This document shows, piece after piece, positions 34,860 through 43,352 of a stretch of 64,000 nucleotides of DNA. A model generated the notes under the pieces. It worked only from the letters and a program-made list of their open reading frames with translations, did no database searches and had not been told where the DNA came from. The DNA is taken from assembly GCF_001905825.1 (NCBI RefSeq), contig NZ_LIVV01000008.1:186001-250000 (forward strand), given 5' to 3'. Source of the stretch: Streptomyces sp. CB02009. GTDB lineage: Bacteria; Actinomycetota; Actinomycetes; Streptomycetales; Streptomycetaceae. The number at the start of each line of letters is the position of its first letter. The first letter of the stretch is position 1. The position numbers were made by a program, and so were the translations under genes.

Positions 34860-35909
34860 TCACGCCAGTCCGGCTCGCTCCATCGCCTCGACGCCCGCCC
34901 GCAGCGCCGCCACCCGCTCGTCCAGGGTGAAGCCGGCCGGGGCCAGGGTGAGGGTGGTGACACCGGCCTCCGCGTAGGCCGTCATCCGCTCGGCGATCCG
35001 CTCGACGGAGCCGAGCAGCGAGGTCTGGTCGATCAGGCTCTGCGGCACGGCCGCGGCGGCCCCCGCCTTGTCGCCGGCCAGGTACTTGTCCTGGATCTCG
35101 GCGGCCTCCTTCTCGTACCCCATGCGCTGCGCGAGCTGGTTGTAGAAGTTCTGCTTGCGGCTGCCCATGCCGCCGACGTACAGCGCGGTGTACGGGCGGA
35201 ACACGTCGGCGAGGGCGTCGACGTCGTCCCCGAGGGCGAGCGGCACGGTGGGACAGACGTCGAAGCCGTCCATCGTCAGTCCGGCCTTCTCGCGGCCCGC
35301 GCGGATGTGCCGGAGCGCGGTCTCCTCCAGGTGGGCGGCGGAGGGGAAGATCAGCAGGGCGCCGTCGGCGATCTCGCCGGTCTGCTCCAGGTTCTTGGGG
35401 CCGATCGCGGCGATGTAGAGCGGGATGTGCTCGCGCTCCGGGTGCACGGTGAGCTTGATCGGCTTGCCGGGGCCGCCGGGCAGCGGCAGGGTCCAGTGCT
35501 CGCCGTCGTAGCTGAGGCGCTCCCGGGTCATCGCCCGGCGGACGATCTCGACGTACTCGCGGGTCCTGGCCAGCGGCTTGTCGAACTTCACGCCGTACCA
35601 GCCCTCGGAGACCTGCGGCCCCGAGACGCCGAGGCCGAGGCGGAAGCGGCCGCCGGTGAGCGAGTCGAGGGTGGCGGCGGTCATGGCCGTCATCGCGGGC
35701 TGCCGGGCCGGGATCTGCATGATCGCGGAGCCGACGTCGATCCGCTCCGTCTTCGCCGCGACCCAGGCGAGCACGGTGGGCGCGTCGGAGCCGTAGGCCT
35801 CGGCGGCCCAGCACACGTCGTAGCCGAGGCGGTCCGCCTCCTGGGCGACGGCGAGGTTGTCGCCGTCCATGCCCGCACCCCAGTAGCCGAGGTTGATGCC
35901 GAGCCGCAT
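34860..35909 (-). CDS. LLM-class F420-dependent oxidoreductase
   Basis: Luciferase-like oxidoreductase, probably using coenzyme F420. The 349-residue protein begins MRLGINLGYWGAGMDGDNLAVAQEADRLGYDVCWAAEAYGSDAPTVLAW, close to mycobacterial F420-LLM proteins, and has GGRFRLGLGVSGPQVSEGWYG (cofactor phosphate region) and YIAAIGPKNLEQTGEIADGALL. The ATG at 35909 is chosen; a GTG two codons upstream is possible, with AAGGGG before both. It diverges from the aldo/keto reductase gene. The substrate is unknown. Confidence 0.9.
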   Translation of the reverse strand: MRLGINLGYWGAGMDGDNLAVAQEADRLGYDVCWAAEAYGSDAPTVLAWVAAKTERIDVGSAIMQIPARQPAMTAMTAATLDSLTGGRFRLGLGVSGPQVSEGWYGVKFDKPLARTREYVEIVRRAMTRERLSYDGEHWTLPLPGGPGKPIKLTVHPEREHIPLYIAAIGPKNLEQTGEIADGALLIFPSAAHLEETALRHIRAGREKAGLTMDGFDVCPTVPLALGDDVDALADVFRPYTALYVGGMGSRKQNFYNQLAQRMGYEKEAAEIQDKYLAGDKAGAAAAVPQSLIDQTSLLGSVERIAERMTAYAEAGVTTLTLAPAGFTLDERVAALRAGVEAMERAGLA

Positions 35910-36026
35910 GTCCACGCACCCCTTACCCATCGGTAACGTTCTTGTGGGCGGGACTCTAGCGCGCGGTCGGGGCATCCGACAGGACGTGGTTGTCCACAGG
36001 CTCTCTCCGCGTGGTGCCCTGGCCAG

Positions 36027-36032
36027 TAATCT
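36027..36032 (+). promoter_or_regulatory. -10 hexamer TAATCT, seven bases before the aldo/keto reductase ATG (leaderless)
   Basis: TAATCT-N7-ATG, no Shine-Dalgarno. Confidence 0.55.
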
Positions 36033-36039
36033 CGCGCCC

Positions 36040-37017
36040 ATGGAGCAGAGGCATCTCGGACGTACGGGCCTGCGTGTGTCGCGCATCGGACTCGGCACCC
36101 TCACCTGGGGCCGGGACACCGACGAGCACGACGCCGCCGAGCAGTTGAAGTCGTTCTGGGACGCGGGCGGCACGCTCGTGGACACCGCCGACGTGTACGG
36201 CGGGGGCGAGGCGGAGTATCTGCTCGGCCGTCTGATGGAGCGGCTCGTGTCCCGGCAGGACCTGGTGCTGTCGACCAAGGCGGGCAGCGTGCCGGACCCC
36301 GACCGGCGGACGGACGGCTCGCGCGGGCATCTGCTCGCCGCGCTCGACGCCTCGCTCGCCCGGCTCGGCACGGACCACGTGGACCTGTGGCAGCTGCACG
36401 CCTTCGACCCGCACACGCCGCTGGAGGAGTCCCTCCAGGCGCTCGACATCGCGGTGCGCAGCGGGCGGGCGCGGTACGCCGGTGTGGCGAACTTCTGCGG
36501 CTGGCAGCTCGCCAAGGCCGGCACCTGGCAGCTCGGCGGGGACCGGACCCGGCTCGCGGGGACGCAACTGGAGTACTCGCTGCTCCAGCGGGGCGTGGAG
36601 CGTGAGGTCCTGCCGGCGGCGCAGGACCTCGGGATAGGCCTGCTGCCCTCCTCACCGCTGGGGCGCGGAGTCCTGACGGGCAAGTACCGCGGCGGGACCC
36701 CGTCCGACTCGCGCGGTGCCTCGGAGACGATGGCGCCGTTCGTGGAGCCGTACCTGGACGACGCCGCGAGCAGGATCGTGGACGCGGTCGCGACGGCCGC
36801 CGACGGCCTCGCGACGACCCCGCTGCACGTGGCGCTCGCCTGGGTCCGCGACCGGCCCGGGGTGACCGCGCCGATCGTCGGCGCGCGCACGGCGCGCCAG
36901 CTCGCGGCCGCGTTGTCGGTGGAGACCCTTAGTCTTCCTGACGAGATCTGTCGGGCGCTGGACGATGTGTCGGCGCCCGTGCACCGCTATCCGGATCACG
37001 ACTGGAGCACCTTGTGA
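36040..37017 (+). CDS. Aldo/keto reductase
   Basis: NADPH-dependent reductase of the AKR superfamily. The 325-residue TIM-barrel protein begins MEQRHLGRTGLRVSRIGLGTLTWG and carries the catalytic-tetrad segments GGTLVDTADVYGGGEAEYLLG (Asp and Tyr), LSTKAG (Lys) and VDLWQLHAFDP (His), with the NADP-binding GARTARQLAAAL near the end. The reading frame extends upstream, but family similarity starts at ATG 36040. The stop overlaps the start of the RecD2-like gene by four bases (GTGA), so those two proteins are made from one transcript. The physiological substrate is unknown. Confidence 0.93.
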   Translation: MEQRHLGRTGLRVSRIGLGTLTWGRDTDEHDAAEQLKSFWDAGGTLVDTADVYGGGEAEYLLGRLMERLVSRQDLVLSTKAGSVPDPDRRTDGSRGHLLAALDASLARLGTDHVDLWQLHAFDPHTPLEESLQALDIAVRSGRARYAGVANFCGWQLAKAGTWQLGGDRTRLAGTQLEYSLLQRGVEREVLPAAQDLGIGLLPSSPLGRGVLTGKYRGGTPSDSRGASETMAPFVEPYLDDAASRIVDAVATAADGLATTPLHVALAWVRDRPGVTAPIVGARTARQLAAALSVETLSLPDEICRALDDVSAPVHRYPDHDWSTL

Positions 37018-39407
37018 CCGAGCCTTCCGGGGAGACCGCGCCCGAGGCACCCGAGGACGTGGCACCCACCGAGGACGTCCGGGAGGACGTACGGCAGGGA
37101 GCCGCCGAGCCGGAGGAGCCGGGGACGGCGGAGGAGCCTGCGTCGGCCGAGGAGTCCGCGCCGGCTGAGGAGCCTGCGTCGGCCGAGGAGTCGGCGTCGG
37201 CCGAGGAGTCGGCGAGCGGCGAGGAGTCGCCGCGGGCCGGGGAGCCCACGCCGGCTCAGGAGCCCGCCGCGTCCGAGGAGTCGGACGGGCCCGCCGCGGG
37301 CGACGCGGCACCGGAGCCGGAGTCGGAAGGGCCCGACGCGGCCCAGGCGTCTCCGGAGCCGGCCGGCACCGAGTCCGGCGCGGACGGCGGCGCCGTCGCC
37401 GAGACCTCCGACACGCCCGAGCTGAGCGACGCGCAGGCCGAGCTCGCCGCGCAGCGGGAGCTGCGGGCCAGGATCGAGGCGCGCAAGGCCGAGAAGGAAG
37501 GGCCCCTGGCGAGCGGCGCCAAGCTGAGCGGCACGGCCGCCGATCTGCTCGCCGCCGTCCGTGCGGTGGAGGGCGGTGCGGCCTCCGGCAGCGCGTTCTA
37601 CGAGGCCCCCGCGCCCGCGCCCCGCCGGACCGCCCCCGAAGCGGCCCCCGCCACGACGGTGCGGCCACCCGTACCGGCTCAGGCGCCCGCCCCTGCTCCC
37701 GGCACCACCGCCGCAGTGCGGGAGGTCCTGGCCAAGGGCGGCGCCCCCGAGGCCCTGGCCGGCCAGGTCGCCGCCGCGCTCGGCGAGGGCGCCGCCCAGG
37801 CCCTGCTCGACGACCCCTGGCAGCTGCTCACGGTCTCCGGGGTCCGCCCCGAGCAGGCCGACGGCTTCGCGCGGGCCCTGCTCGGCGCCGCGTGCGGCCC
37901 CGACGACCCGCGCCGGACGGTCGCCCTGACGGTGTGGCTCCTGGAGCGGGCCGCGCTCCAGGGACACACGGCGCTGGAGGTCGACGCCGTGCGCGCCGGG
38001 CTCGCCCGGCACGCGGTGCCCGACGCCGGGTCGGCCGTCGAGGAGGCGGTGTCCGCGGGCGCCGTCCTCGTCTTCCAGGAGGAGGAACCCTCCGAGGGGG
38101 ATCACGAGGAGGACGAAGAGGACGAGGGCCACGAGGAGGCGCCGGGGGCGGCGGAAGCCGCCGCCGAGCCGGCCTCGCCCGTGCTGCTCGGCCTCGACCG
38201 GTACGCGCTCGCGGAGGAGAGCCTCGCCGACGGGCTCGCCCGGCTGGTCAAGACGGCGACGGCCGACACCTGGGAGGGCTCCGAGCTCGAACGGGCCGCC
38301 GGGGCGCACGGTCTCGTCCTGCACACGGGCGGCGAGGCCTCCCGCGCCGAGCCGGTCGCGCTCGCCGCGGCCGCCCGCGCGCACGGGCTCCGCACTCTGG
38401 TCGCCGTCCACGCGGACGGCGGACGGCGCGCGCTCGGCCCCGCCGGGACGGACGCGGTGACGGTCGCCGCGCTGCTCTCCGGAGCGGCCGGACCCGGCCG
38501 TGACGAGGAGGGCGCGTTCGCCCTGGACCTCCTGGTGGTGCTCGACGCGCCGCAGCTGGACGTGGAGACCGCCGCGATGCTCGTGGAGTCGCTGCCCGAC
38601 GGCTGCCGACTGGTGCTGAGCGGCGACCCGGCGGTGCTCGGCGCGCCGGGGGCCGGCCAGGTCTTCGACGACCTGCTGGCGGCCCGGGTGTGCCCGCGGA
38701 TCGCCTCCCGCGTGCCCGACCCGGGCCCGCTCGGCGAACTGGTCTCGGGCATCGGCGCCGGAGAGCTGAACCAGGTCGAGGCACCCGGCAAGGAGATCGT
38801 GATCGTCCCCGTGCGGGACGCCGGCGAGGCCGTGCACCGCACCGTCCAGCTGGTGGCCGACTCGGTGCCGCGGGCGATCGGGGTACCCGCCGAGCAGACG
38901 CAGGTCGTCACGGTCGGCCACGGCGGCTCGGCCGGTACGCGCGCGTTGAACACCGCGCTCAAGGAGCGGCTGAACCCGGGACCCGGCCGGTTCGGCGGCT
39001 ACGACCCCGGTGACCGGGTGGCGTACGCGCCGGTGCCGGGGCGGACGGTGACCGGCACGGTCCTGTCGGCCGACGCCGAGGGGCTGCGGCTGCGGTGCGG
39101 CGACGAGGAACTCCTCGTACCGAAGGAGCGCGTGGAGTCGGCGCTGCGGCACGGCTGGGCGCTCACCGCGCACCAGGCGGCCGGGCTGCGCTGGCCCGCG
39201 GTGGTCGTGGTGCTGCCGGGCGACGCCGCGGGCGGCCTGAGCAGGCCGTGGGTGTACACGGCGTTCGGCCGCGCGGAGCGTCATCTGTCCGTCGTCCACG
39301 GGGTGGACCAGGCACTGCCCCGCGCGGTGGCCGAGGGTGCCGCCCCGGAGCGCACGACGCGACTGCGGCCGCTCCTCGAGGCGCTGCTCGCCGTTCCCGA
39401 GGAGTAG
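37014..39407 (+). CDS. RecD2-like helix-hairpin-helix protein with degenerate helicase motifs
   Basis: Resembles RecD2/TraA-type helicases but with the ATPase motifs lost. The 797-residue protein has an acidic Ala/Glu/Pro-rich repeat N-terminus (1-150), helix-hairpin-helix DNA-binding part (about 225-300) and a helicase-like region. Where motif I (GxxGxGKS/T) should be, near residue 435, it reads LHTGGEASRAEP; motif II is LVVLDAPQL (no DE pair); motif III LVLSGDPAVLGAPGAGQV is recognisable; the GTRALNTALKERLNPG block and the SH3-like insert are present; motif V is AHQAAGLRWP instead of HKSQG; motif VI YTAFGRAERHL keeps an Arg. I infer a DNA- or protein-binding scaffold without ATP hydrolysis. 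GTG start overlaps the aldo/keto reductase stop. Confidence 0.8.
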   Translation: MTEPSGETAPEAPEDVAPTEDVREDVRQGAAEPEEPGTAEEPASAEESAPAEEPASAEESASAEESASGEESPRAGEPTPAQEPAASEESDGPAAGDAAPEPESEGPDAAQASPEPAGTESGADGGAVAETSDTPELSDAQAELAAQRELRARIEARKAEKEGPLASGAKLSGTAADLLAAVRAVEGGAASGSAFYEAPAPAPRRTAPEAAPATTVRPPVPAQAPAPAPGTTAAVREVLAKGGAPEALAGQVAAALGEGAAQALLDDPWQLLTVSGVRPEQADGFARALLGAACGPDDPRRTVALTVWLLERAALQGHTALEVDAVRAGLARHAVPDAGSAVEEAVSAGAVLVFQEEEPSEGDHEEDEEDEGHEEAPGAAEAAAEPASPVLLGLDRYALAEESLADGLARLVKTATADTWEGSELERAAGAHGLVLHTGGEASRAEPVALAAAARAHGLRTLVAVHADGGRRALGPAGTDAVTVAALLSGAAGPGRDEEGAFALDLLVVLDAPQLDVETAAMLVESLPDGCRLVLSGDPAVLGAPGAGQVFDDLLAARVCPRIASRVPDPGPLGELVSGIGAGELNQVEAPGKEIVIVPVRDAGEAVHRTVQLVADSVPRAIGVPAEQTQVVTVGHGGSAGTRALNTALKERLNPGPGRFGGYDPGDRVAYAPVPGRTVTGTVLSADAEGLRLRCGDEELLVPKERVESALRHGWALTAHQAAGLRWPAVVVVLPGDAAGGLSRPWVYTAFGRAERHLSVVHGVDQALPRAVAEGAAPERTTRLRPLLEALLAVPEE

Positions 39408-39462
39408 GGGCCGCGGAGCAGGGGCCGAGCCGCGGGCGCCCGGGCAGGGGCCCGACCGACGG

Positions 39463-39512
39463 GACGGCGGAGGGCCGGGACACCGATCGTGGTGTCCCGG
39501 CCCTCCGCCGTC
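39463..39512. terminator. Bidirectional terminator, 22-bp perfect stem
   Basis: Arms of 22 bases, core GGCGGAGGGCCGGGACACC, with loop GATCGT. Lies between the convergent RecD2-like and hypothetical genes. Confidence 0.9.
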
Positions 39513-39543
39513 TCCCCGCGTCTCGCGCGCCCCCGGATGCCTG

Positions 39544-40254
39544 TCAGGAGGCGGAGCCGCCGGCCCCCACCCGGTCACCGTCGCCGGCGTCGTCGTCGGC
39601 GACATCGACGATGTCCGCGATGTCGGCGTCGTCGTCATCGTCCTCGTCGAAGACGGAGCTGACGTCGAAGCGGCAGACGATCCGCTCCGGATCGGCGTGC
39701 TCGAAGGGGGCGTTGAGCCACTCCCCCGGTTCCGGGAGCTCCTCGGCAGCCGTCACCCAGAGCGTGGAGTCGCCCTCCTCCAGGCCGAACTCCTTGTGCC
39801 GGGAGGCGATCTCGTCCGGTTCGTACTCGCCGAAGAGCACCCCGAGTGCGGCGAGCGGTGAGACTCCGGCCCGGGCGCCGGGGCCGGTGGCGTCCGCCCC
39901 GCCGTCGATCTCGGCGATCCGGCGGGCCTGGGCGAGCAGTCGCTTCGGTTCCGCCACGGCGTAGTCACGGCGGATCAGGAGGCTGAGCGCGTGCGGTTCG
40001 TCGGGTCCGGCGTACGGCGGCAGCGAACCGTCCGCTCCGGGGATCTCGAAGGGAGTGACCTCGTCGTACCGGTCGTAGAGGAGTTCGTCGTACGCCTCGG
40101 CCGCCCCCGCGAGGGCGTTGAAGGCTTCGTAGACGGCCGGGTCGTCGTCACCCGTGCGGCGTTCGACCGCCGTGAGGTGACGGTCCAGTGCGGCTTTGAC
40201 CGCCTCGGCGGCGGCACGTACCTCGGCAGCGGTGGGCTGCGCAGCATCAGACAT
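39544..40254 (-). CDS. Conserved hypothetical acidic protein
   Basis: Not a family I can name with certainty, though of a type common in Streptomyces. The 236-residue product has a helical N-terminus (AAEVRAAAEAVKAALDRHLTAVERRTG), central YDELLYDRYDEVTPFEIPGADGSLPPY and LLIRRDYAVAEPKRLLAQARRIAEIDG segments, and an extremely acidic C-terminal tail (DEDDDDDADIADIVDVADDD). No signal peptide or membrane helix. TAGCGT lies seven bases before the ATG with no Shine-Dalgarno. It is divergent from the DUF5703 gene with only 47 bases between the starts. Confidence 0.75.
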   Translation of the reverse strand: MSDAAQPTAAEVRAAAEAVKAALDRHLTAVERRTGDDDPAVYEAFNALAGAAEAYDELLYDRYDEVTPFEIPGADGSLPPYAGPDEPHALSLLIRRDYAVAEPKRLLAQARRIAEIDGGADATGPGARAGVSPLAALGVLFGEYEPDEIASRHKEFGLEEGDSTLWVTAAEELPEPGEWLNAPFEHADPERIVCRFDVSSVFDEDDDDDADIADIVDVADDDAGDGDRVGAGGSAS

Positions 40255-40261
40255 GAGACGC

Positions 40262-40267
40262 ACGCTA
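40262..40267 (-). promoter_or_regulatory. -10 hexamer TAGCGT, seven bases before the hypothetical gene ATG (leaderless)
   Basis: TAGCGT-N7-ATG, no Shine-Dalgarno, inside a very short divergent promoter region. Confidence 0.5.
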
Positions 40268-40301
40268 TCCGTAGCGGGCCCGTGCCCGCACAATAGATGC
40301 G

Positions 40302-40490
40302 ATGCCGGAATACGAATTTGTCGACGTGTACGTGCCGCGCGGTGTCTCCCGCAAGGAGGCGACGCGGCTGCTGACCGACCATGCCGAGTACGGACACTGG
40401 GAGTTGGACCGCCTGACCCTGCACCGGGACGGGAGCCGCAGAGTACGGCTGAAGCGGCGGATCATCCGCCAGGTGCGAGCGACCTGGTAG
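40302..40490 (+). CDS. DUF5703 small basic protein
   Basis: A 62-residue conserved actinomycete protein of unknown function. It reads MPEYEFVDVYVPRGVSRKEATRLL followed by HAEYGHWELDRLTL and the very basic end RRVRLKRRIIRQVRATW, which could contact nucleic acid or membrane. There is no good Shine-Dalgarno. A strong hairpin follows ten bases after the stop. The neighbouring chaplin genes are convergent with it. Confidence 0.85.
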   Translation: MPEYEFVDVYVPRGVSRKEATRLLTDHAEYGHWELDRLTLHRDGSRRVRLKRRIIRQVRATW

Positions 40491-40500
40491 AGCGGCGAGA

Positions 40501-40527
40501 AGGGGCCCCGCGGTGTGCGGGGCCCCT
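40501..40527. terminator. Bidirectional terminator hairpin
   Basis: Perfect 11-bp stem AGGGGCCCCGC / GCGGGGCCCCT with loop GGTGT, between the convergent DUF5703 and chpC genes. Confidence 0.85.
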
Positions 40528-40546
40528 GTGCGTGGTGCTGCGCGGA

Positions 40547-41479
40547 TCAGGCGGCGCTGCGGGACCGGCGGTAGATCAGCGCACCGGCGAGCAGCAGACC
40601 GGCACCGGCGGGGACGATCACGCCGAGCGGACCGGAGCCGGTCTCGGCGAGCTCCTCCACGGCGCGGGGCGGAGTGGCACCCTGCTCACCCGGGGTGTTC
40701 GGCCCGCCCTCACTGCCGGGAGTGCCGGGCGTACCCGGGTTGCCCGGGGTCCCGGGAGTACCAGGGGTGCCGGGGTTGCCCGGGTTACCGGGGTTACCGG
40801 GGCTACCCGGGTTCCCAGGGTTGCCGGGGTTGCCCGGGTTCCCGGGGTTCCCGGGGTTCCCAGGGTTCCCAGGGTTACCCGGGTTGCCGGGGTTCCCAGG
40901 GTTCCCAGGGTTACCCGGGTTGCCGGGGTTCCCAGGGTTCCCAGGGTTACCCGGGTTGCCGGGGTTCCCAGGGTTACCCGGGTTGCCGGGATTCCCCGGA
41001 TTCCCAGGGTTACCGGGGTTCCCCGGGTTGCCCGGATGCGTCGGCTCGATGCCGTTGCCGCAGCCGTTGCCCGCGGCGGCGTTGCCCAGGCCGATGCCCG
41101 TGACGCTGTTGCCGCACACGTTGACCGGGACGTCGACGGGCACCTGGACGGTGTTGCCGGAGCCGACGCCCGGGGAGTTGCTGGTGTGCCCGCCGGCGGA
41201 GGAACCGCCGCCCGGCTTGCCGGGCTTACCCGGCTTGGAGATGTTGGCGCACTTGTTGCCGAAGGCCGGATTGAGCACTCCGACGACGTTGACGGTGTTT
41301 CCGCAGGCGTTCACCGGCACGTGCACCGGGACCTGGACGGAATTTCCGGACGCGACGCCCGGGGAATTGGTGGCCGCACCGTACGCACCGGAATCGGCGT
41401 GCGCGTAACCGCCGACGGCGGCGAGAACGCCTCCGGCTGCCGCAACGGTGACAAGACTCTTGCGCGTGACCTGTCGCAT
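40547..41479 (-). CDS. chpC: Long chaplin, sortase-anchored, with collagen-like Pro-Gly-X insert
   Basis: Cell-wall-anchored hydrophobic protein of aerial hyphae, which with short chaplins forms the amyloid surface layer. The 310-residue precursor has a signal peptide (1-28), chaplin domain 1 (about 30-79, Cys59/Cys77), a Lys-Pro-Gly linker, chaplin domain 2 (98-141, Cys122/Cys140), then 36 consecutive Pro-Gly-X triplets (149-256: 29 Asn, 5 Thr, 2 Ser), and a sorting signal LAETG (277-281), hydrophobic helix and RRSR tail. LAxTG is the class E sortase signal. The gene is next to the short chaplin chpH as in S. coelicolor, hence the symbol. The triplet array is unusual. ATG 41479 follows AGGGAAC. 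Confidence 0.93.
   Translation of the reverse strand: MRQVTRKSLVTVAAAGGVLAAVGGYAHADSGAYGAATNSPGVASGNSVQVPVHVPVNACGNTVNVVGVLNPAFGNKCANISKPGKPGKPGGGSSAGGHTSNSPGVGSGNTVQVPVDVPVNVCGNSVTGIGLGNAAAGNGCGNGIEPTHPGNPGNPGNPGNPGNPGNPGNPGNPGNPGNPGNPGNPGNPGNPGNPGNPGNPGNPGNPGNPGNPGNPGNPGNPGNPGSPGNPGNPGNPGTPGTPGTPGNPGTPGTPGSEGGPNTPGEQGATPPRAVEELAETGSGPLGVIVPAGAGLLLAGALIYRRSRSAA
40712..41035 (-). repeat. 36 x 9-bp coding repeat (Pro-Gly-Asn/Thr/Ser)
   Basis: 324 bases of 9-bp units, consensus CCNGGNAAC on the coding strand. A 36-bp higher-order period (four units) is visible around 40882-40953, where four codon variants recur in the same order, which points to expansion by slippage or unequal crossing-over. 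Copy number is likely to vary between strains and to be hard to assemble from short reads. Confidence 0.93.
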
Positions 41480-41548
41480 AGTTCGTTCCCTGCCTGCTCG
41501 GCTTCGAAAGAGTGCCACCGGGTGGAACACCCGGGGCTGAAATGGCCA

Positions 41549-41585
41549 CCGGCCCCGGAGTGCATGGCACGCACTCCGGGGCCGG
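41549..41585 (-). terminator. Terminator of chpH
   Basis: Perfect 15-bp stem CCGGCCCCGGAGTGC with its complement and loop ATGGCAC, 35 bases after the chpH stop. Confidence 0.85.
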
Positions 41586-41619
41586 ACCGGCTCACACCCT
41601 CACGGGGCGAGGCACAACG

Positions 41620-41853
41620 TCAGGCGTTGACGCAGGTGTTGCCGAAGGCGGGGTTCAGCAGCCCGATCACGGAGACCGTGTTACCGCACACGTTCACGGG
41701 AACGTGAACCGGCACCTGGACGACGTTGCCCGAGAGGACACCGGGGGAACCGATGGCCGCACCCTGGGCACCCGCGTCGGCGACGGCCATGCCCGCACCC
41801 GCGAGAACGAGACCGCCAGTGGCAGCCGCAGCAGCGACGACCTTCTTGATCAT
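41620..41853 (-). CDS. chpH: Short chaplin
   Basis: Secreted amphipathic protein that assembles into amyloid fibres at the air interface and allows aerial growth. The 77-residue precursor has a signal peptide ending AVADA and one chaplin domain, GAAIGSPGVLSGNVVQVPVHVPVNVCGNTVSVIGLLNPAFGNTCVNA (read in shorter parts), with the conserved Cys pair VCGN and NTCVN. AGGAGG lies six bases before the ATG, one of the strongest ribosome sites in the window and in keeping with high expression. It is 140 bases upstream of chpC on the same strand, with a terminator between. Confidence 0.95.
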   Translation of the reverse strand: MIKKVVAAAAATGGLVLAGAGMAVADAGAQGAAIGSPGVLSGNVVQVPVHVPVNVCGNTVSVIGLLNPAFGNTCVNA

Positions 41854-42017
41854 TATTCCTCCTAGTTGGAAATGCGGTCCCAGCCGCGGACCGCACCACC
41901 TGTAACGAGGGGGAATGGTGGGGGCTACGAGCCCCCGGGTGCATTCACTCTTTCCGGTCACATGCAAACGCGCGGACGAATTGCGACGGACGAAGCGCAC
42001 GGACGTCGCGACCGTCG

Positions 42018-43352
42018 TCAGCAGGCGTCGATGAACCGGTCCAGGACGCGGGCACCGAACTTCAGGCCGTCGACCGGCACCCGCTCGTCCACGCCGTGGA
42101 ACATGCCGGCGAAGTCGAGCTCGGGCGGCAGCTGGAGCGGGGCGAAGCCGAAGCAGCGGATGCCGAGGTCGTCGAAGGACTTCGCGTCGGTGCCGCCGGA
42201 CAGCATGTACGGCACGGCGCGGGCGATCGGGTCCTCGGCGCGCAGCGCCAGCTGCATGGCGTCGACCAGGGCACCGTCGAAGCTGGTCTCCAGGGCCTTG
42301 TCGCCGTGGACGTCCTCGCGCTTCACGTTCGGTCCGAGGATCCGGTCGAGGTCGGCGAGGAACTCCTGCTCGTATCCGGGCAGGAAGCGGCCGTCGACGT
42401 GCGCGGTGGCCTGGCCGGGGATCACGTTCACCTTGTAGCCGGCGCCGAGCATGGTGGGGGCGGCCGAGTTCCGCAGGGTGGCGCCGACCATCTTGGCGAT
42501 GCCGCCGAGCTTGGCGAGGGTGCCGTCCATGTCCTCGGGGTCGAGCGGGGTGCCCAGCGCGTCGGAGAGCTCGTCCAGGAAGGAGCGGACGGTCTTGGTG
42601 ACCCGTACCGGCCACTGGTGGCGGCCGAGCCGGCCGACGGCCTCGCAGAGCTCGGTGATGGCGTTGTCGTCGTTGGTCATCGAGCCGTGGCCGGCCGTGC
42701 CCTCGACGGTCAGCCGCATCCAGTGCATGCCCTTCTGGGCGGTCTCGACCAGGTAGAGCCGCAGGTTCTCGTTCACGGTGAAGGAGAAGCCGCCGACCTC
42801 GCCGATGGCCTCGTCGACCCCGTCGAAGAGGTCCCGGTGCTTGTCGACCAGGTGCCGGGCGCCGTAGGTGCCGCCGGCCTCCTCGTCGGCGAGGAAGGCG
42901 AGGACGATGTCGCGCGGGGGCTTGCGGCCGCTGCGCAGCCGGTCCCGGACGACCGCGAGGGTCATCGCGTCCATGTCCTTCATGTCGACGGCGCCGCGGC
43001 CCCAGACGCAGCCGTCGGCGATCTCCCCGGAGAAGGGGTGGTGGGTCCAGTCCTCGGCGTTGGCCGGGACGACGTCGGTGTGGCCGTGGATGAGCAGGGC
43101 CGGCCGCGACGGGTCCTCGCCCTCGATGCGGGCGACGGTGGAGGCCCGCCCCTTGTGCGACTCGATGATCTTGGGTTCGAGTCCGACCTCCGCGAGCTTC
43201 TCGGCGATGTACTCCGCCGCCGCCCGCTCGCCCGGCCCGGAGTGGTCGCCGTAGTTGCTGGTGTCGATGCGGATGAGGTCGCGACAGAGGTCCACGACCT
43301 CGTTCTCGGCGGTCTCGGCGCTGCCGCCTCGACCCGTGTTCGACTCGCTCAC
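42018..43352 (-). CDS. M20 family zinc dipeptidase/carboxypeptidase
   Basis: Cytoplasmic metallopeptidase of the ArgE/DapE/CPG2 group. The 444-residue product has the metal ligands in LLIHGHTDVVPA (His, Asp), GRGAVDMKDMDA (bridging Asp), FLADEEAGG (catalytic Glu and metal Glu) and a late metal His in MFHGVDERVP. The dimerisation lid domain lies at about residues 215-330. GTG 43352 has GGAGGAAG seven bases upstream. It points away from the tRNA-Leu gene. Substrate unknown; a dipeptidase or N-acyl amino acid hydrolase is most likely. Confidence 0.92.
   Translation of the reverse strand: MSESNTGRGGSAETAENEVVDLCRDLIRIDTSNYGDHSGPGERAAAEYIAEKLAEVGLEPKIIESHKGRASTVARIEGEDPSRPALLIHGHTDVVPANAEDWTHHPFSGEIADGCVWGRGAVDMKDMDAMTLAVVRDRLRSGRKPPRDIVLAFLADEEAGGTYGARHLVDKHRDLFDGVDEAIGEVGGFSFTVNENLRLYLVETAQKGMHWMRLTVEGTAGHGSMTNDDNAITELCEAVGRLGRHQWPVRVTKTVRSFLDELSDALGTPLDPEDMDGTLAKLGGIAKMVGATLRNSAAPTMLGAGYKVNVIPGQATAHVDGRFLPGYEQEFLADLDRILGPNVKREDVHGDKALETSFDGALVDAMQLALRAEDPIARAVPYMLSGGTDAKSFDDLGIRCFGFAPLQLPPELDFAGMFHGVDERVPVDGLKFGARVLDRFIDAC

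Noticed and set aside
36996..39638. 880-codon open frame opposite the RecD2-like gene
   Set aside because: Low-complexity Arg/Gly/Leu-rich translation typical of shadow frames; the sense frame has recognisable homology.
40712..41035. CRISPR-like regular repeats
   Set aside because: The 9-bp units are directly joined with no spacers and encode Pro-Gly-X in frame within chpC.
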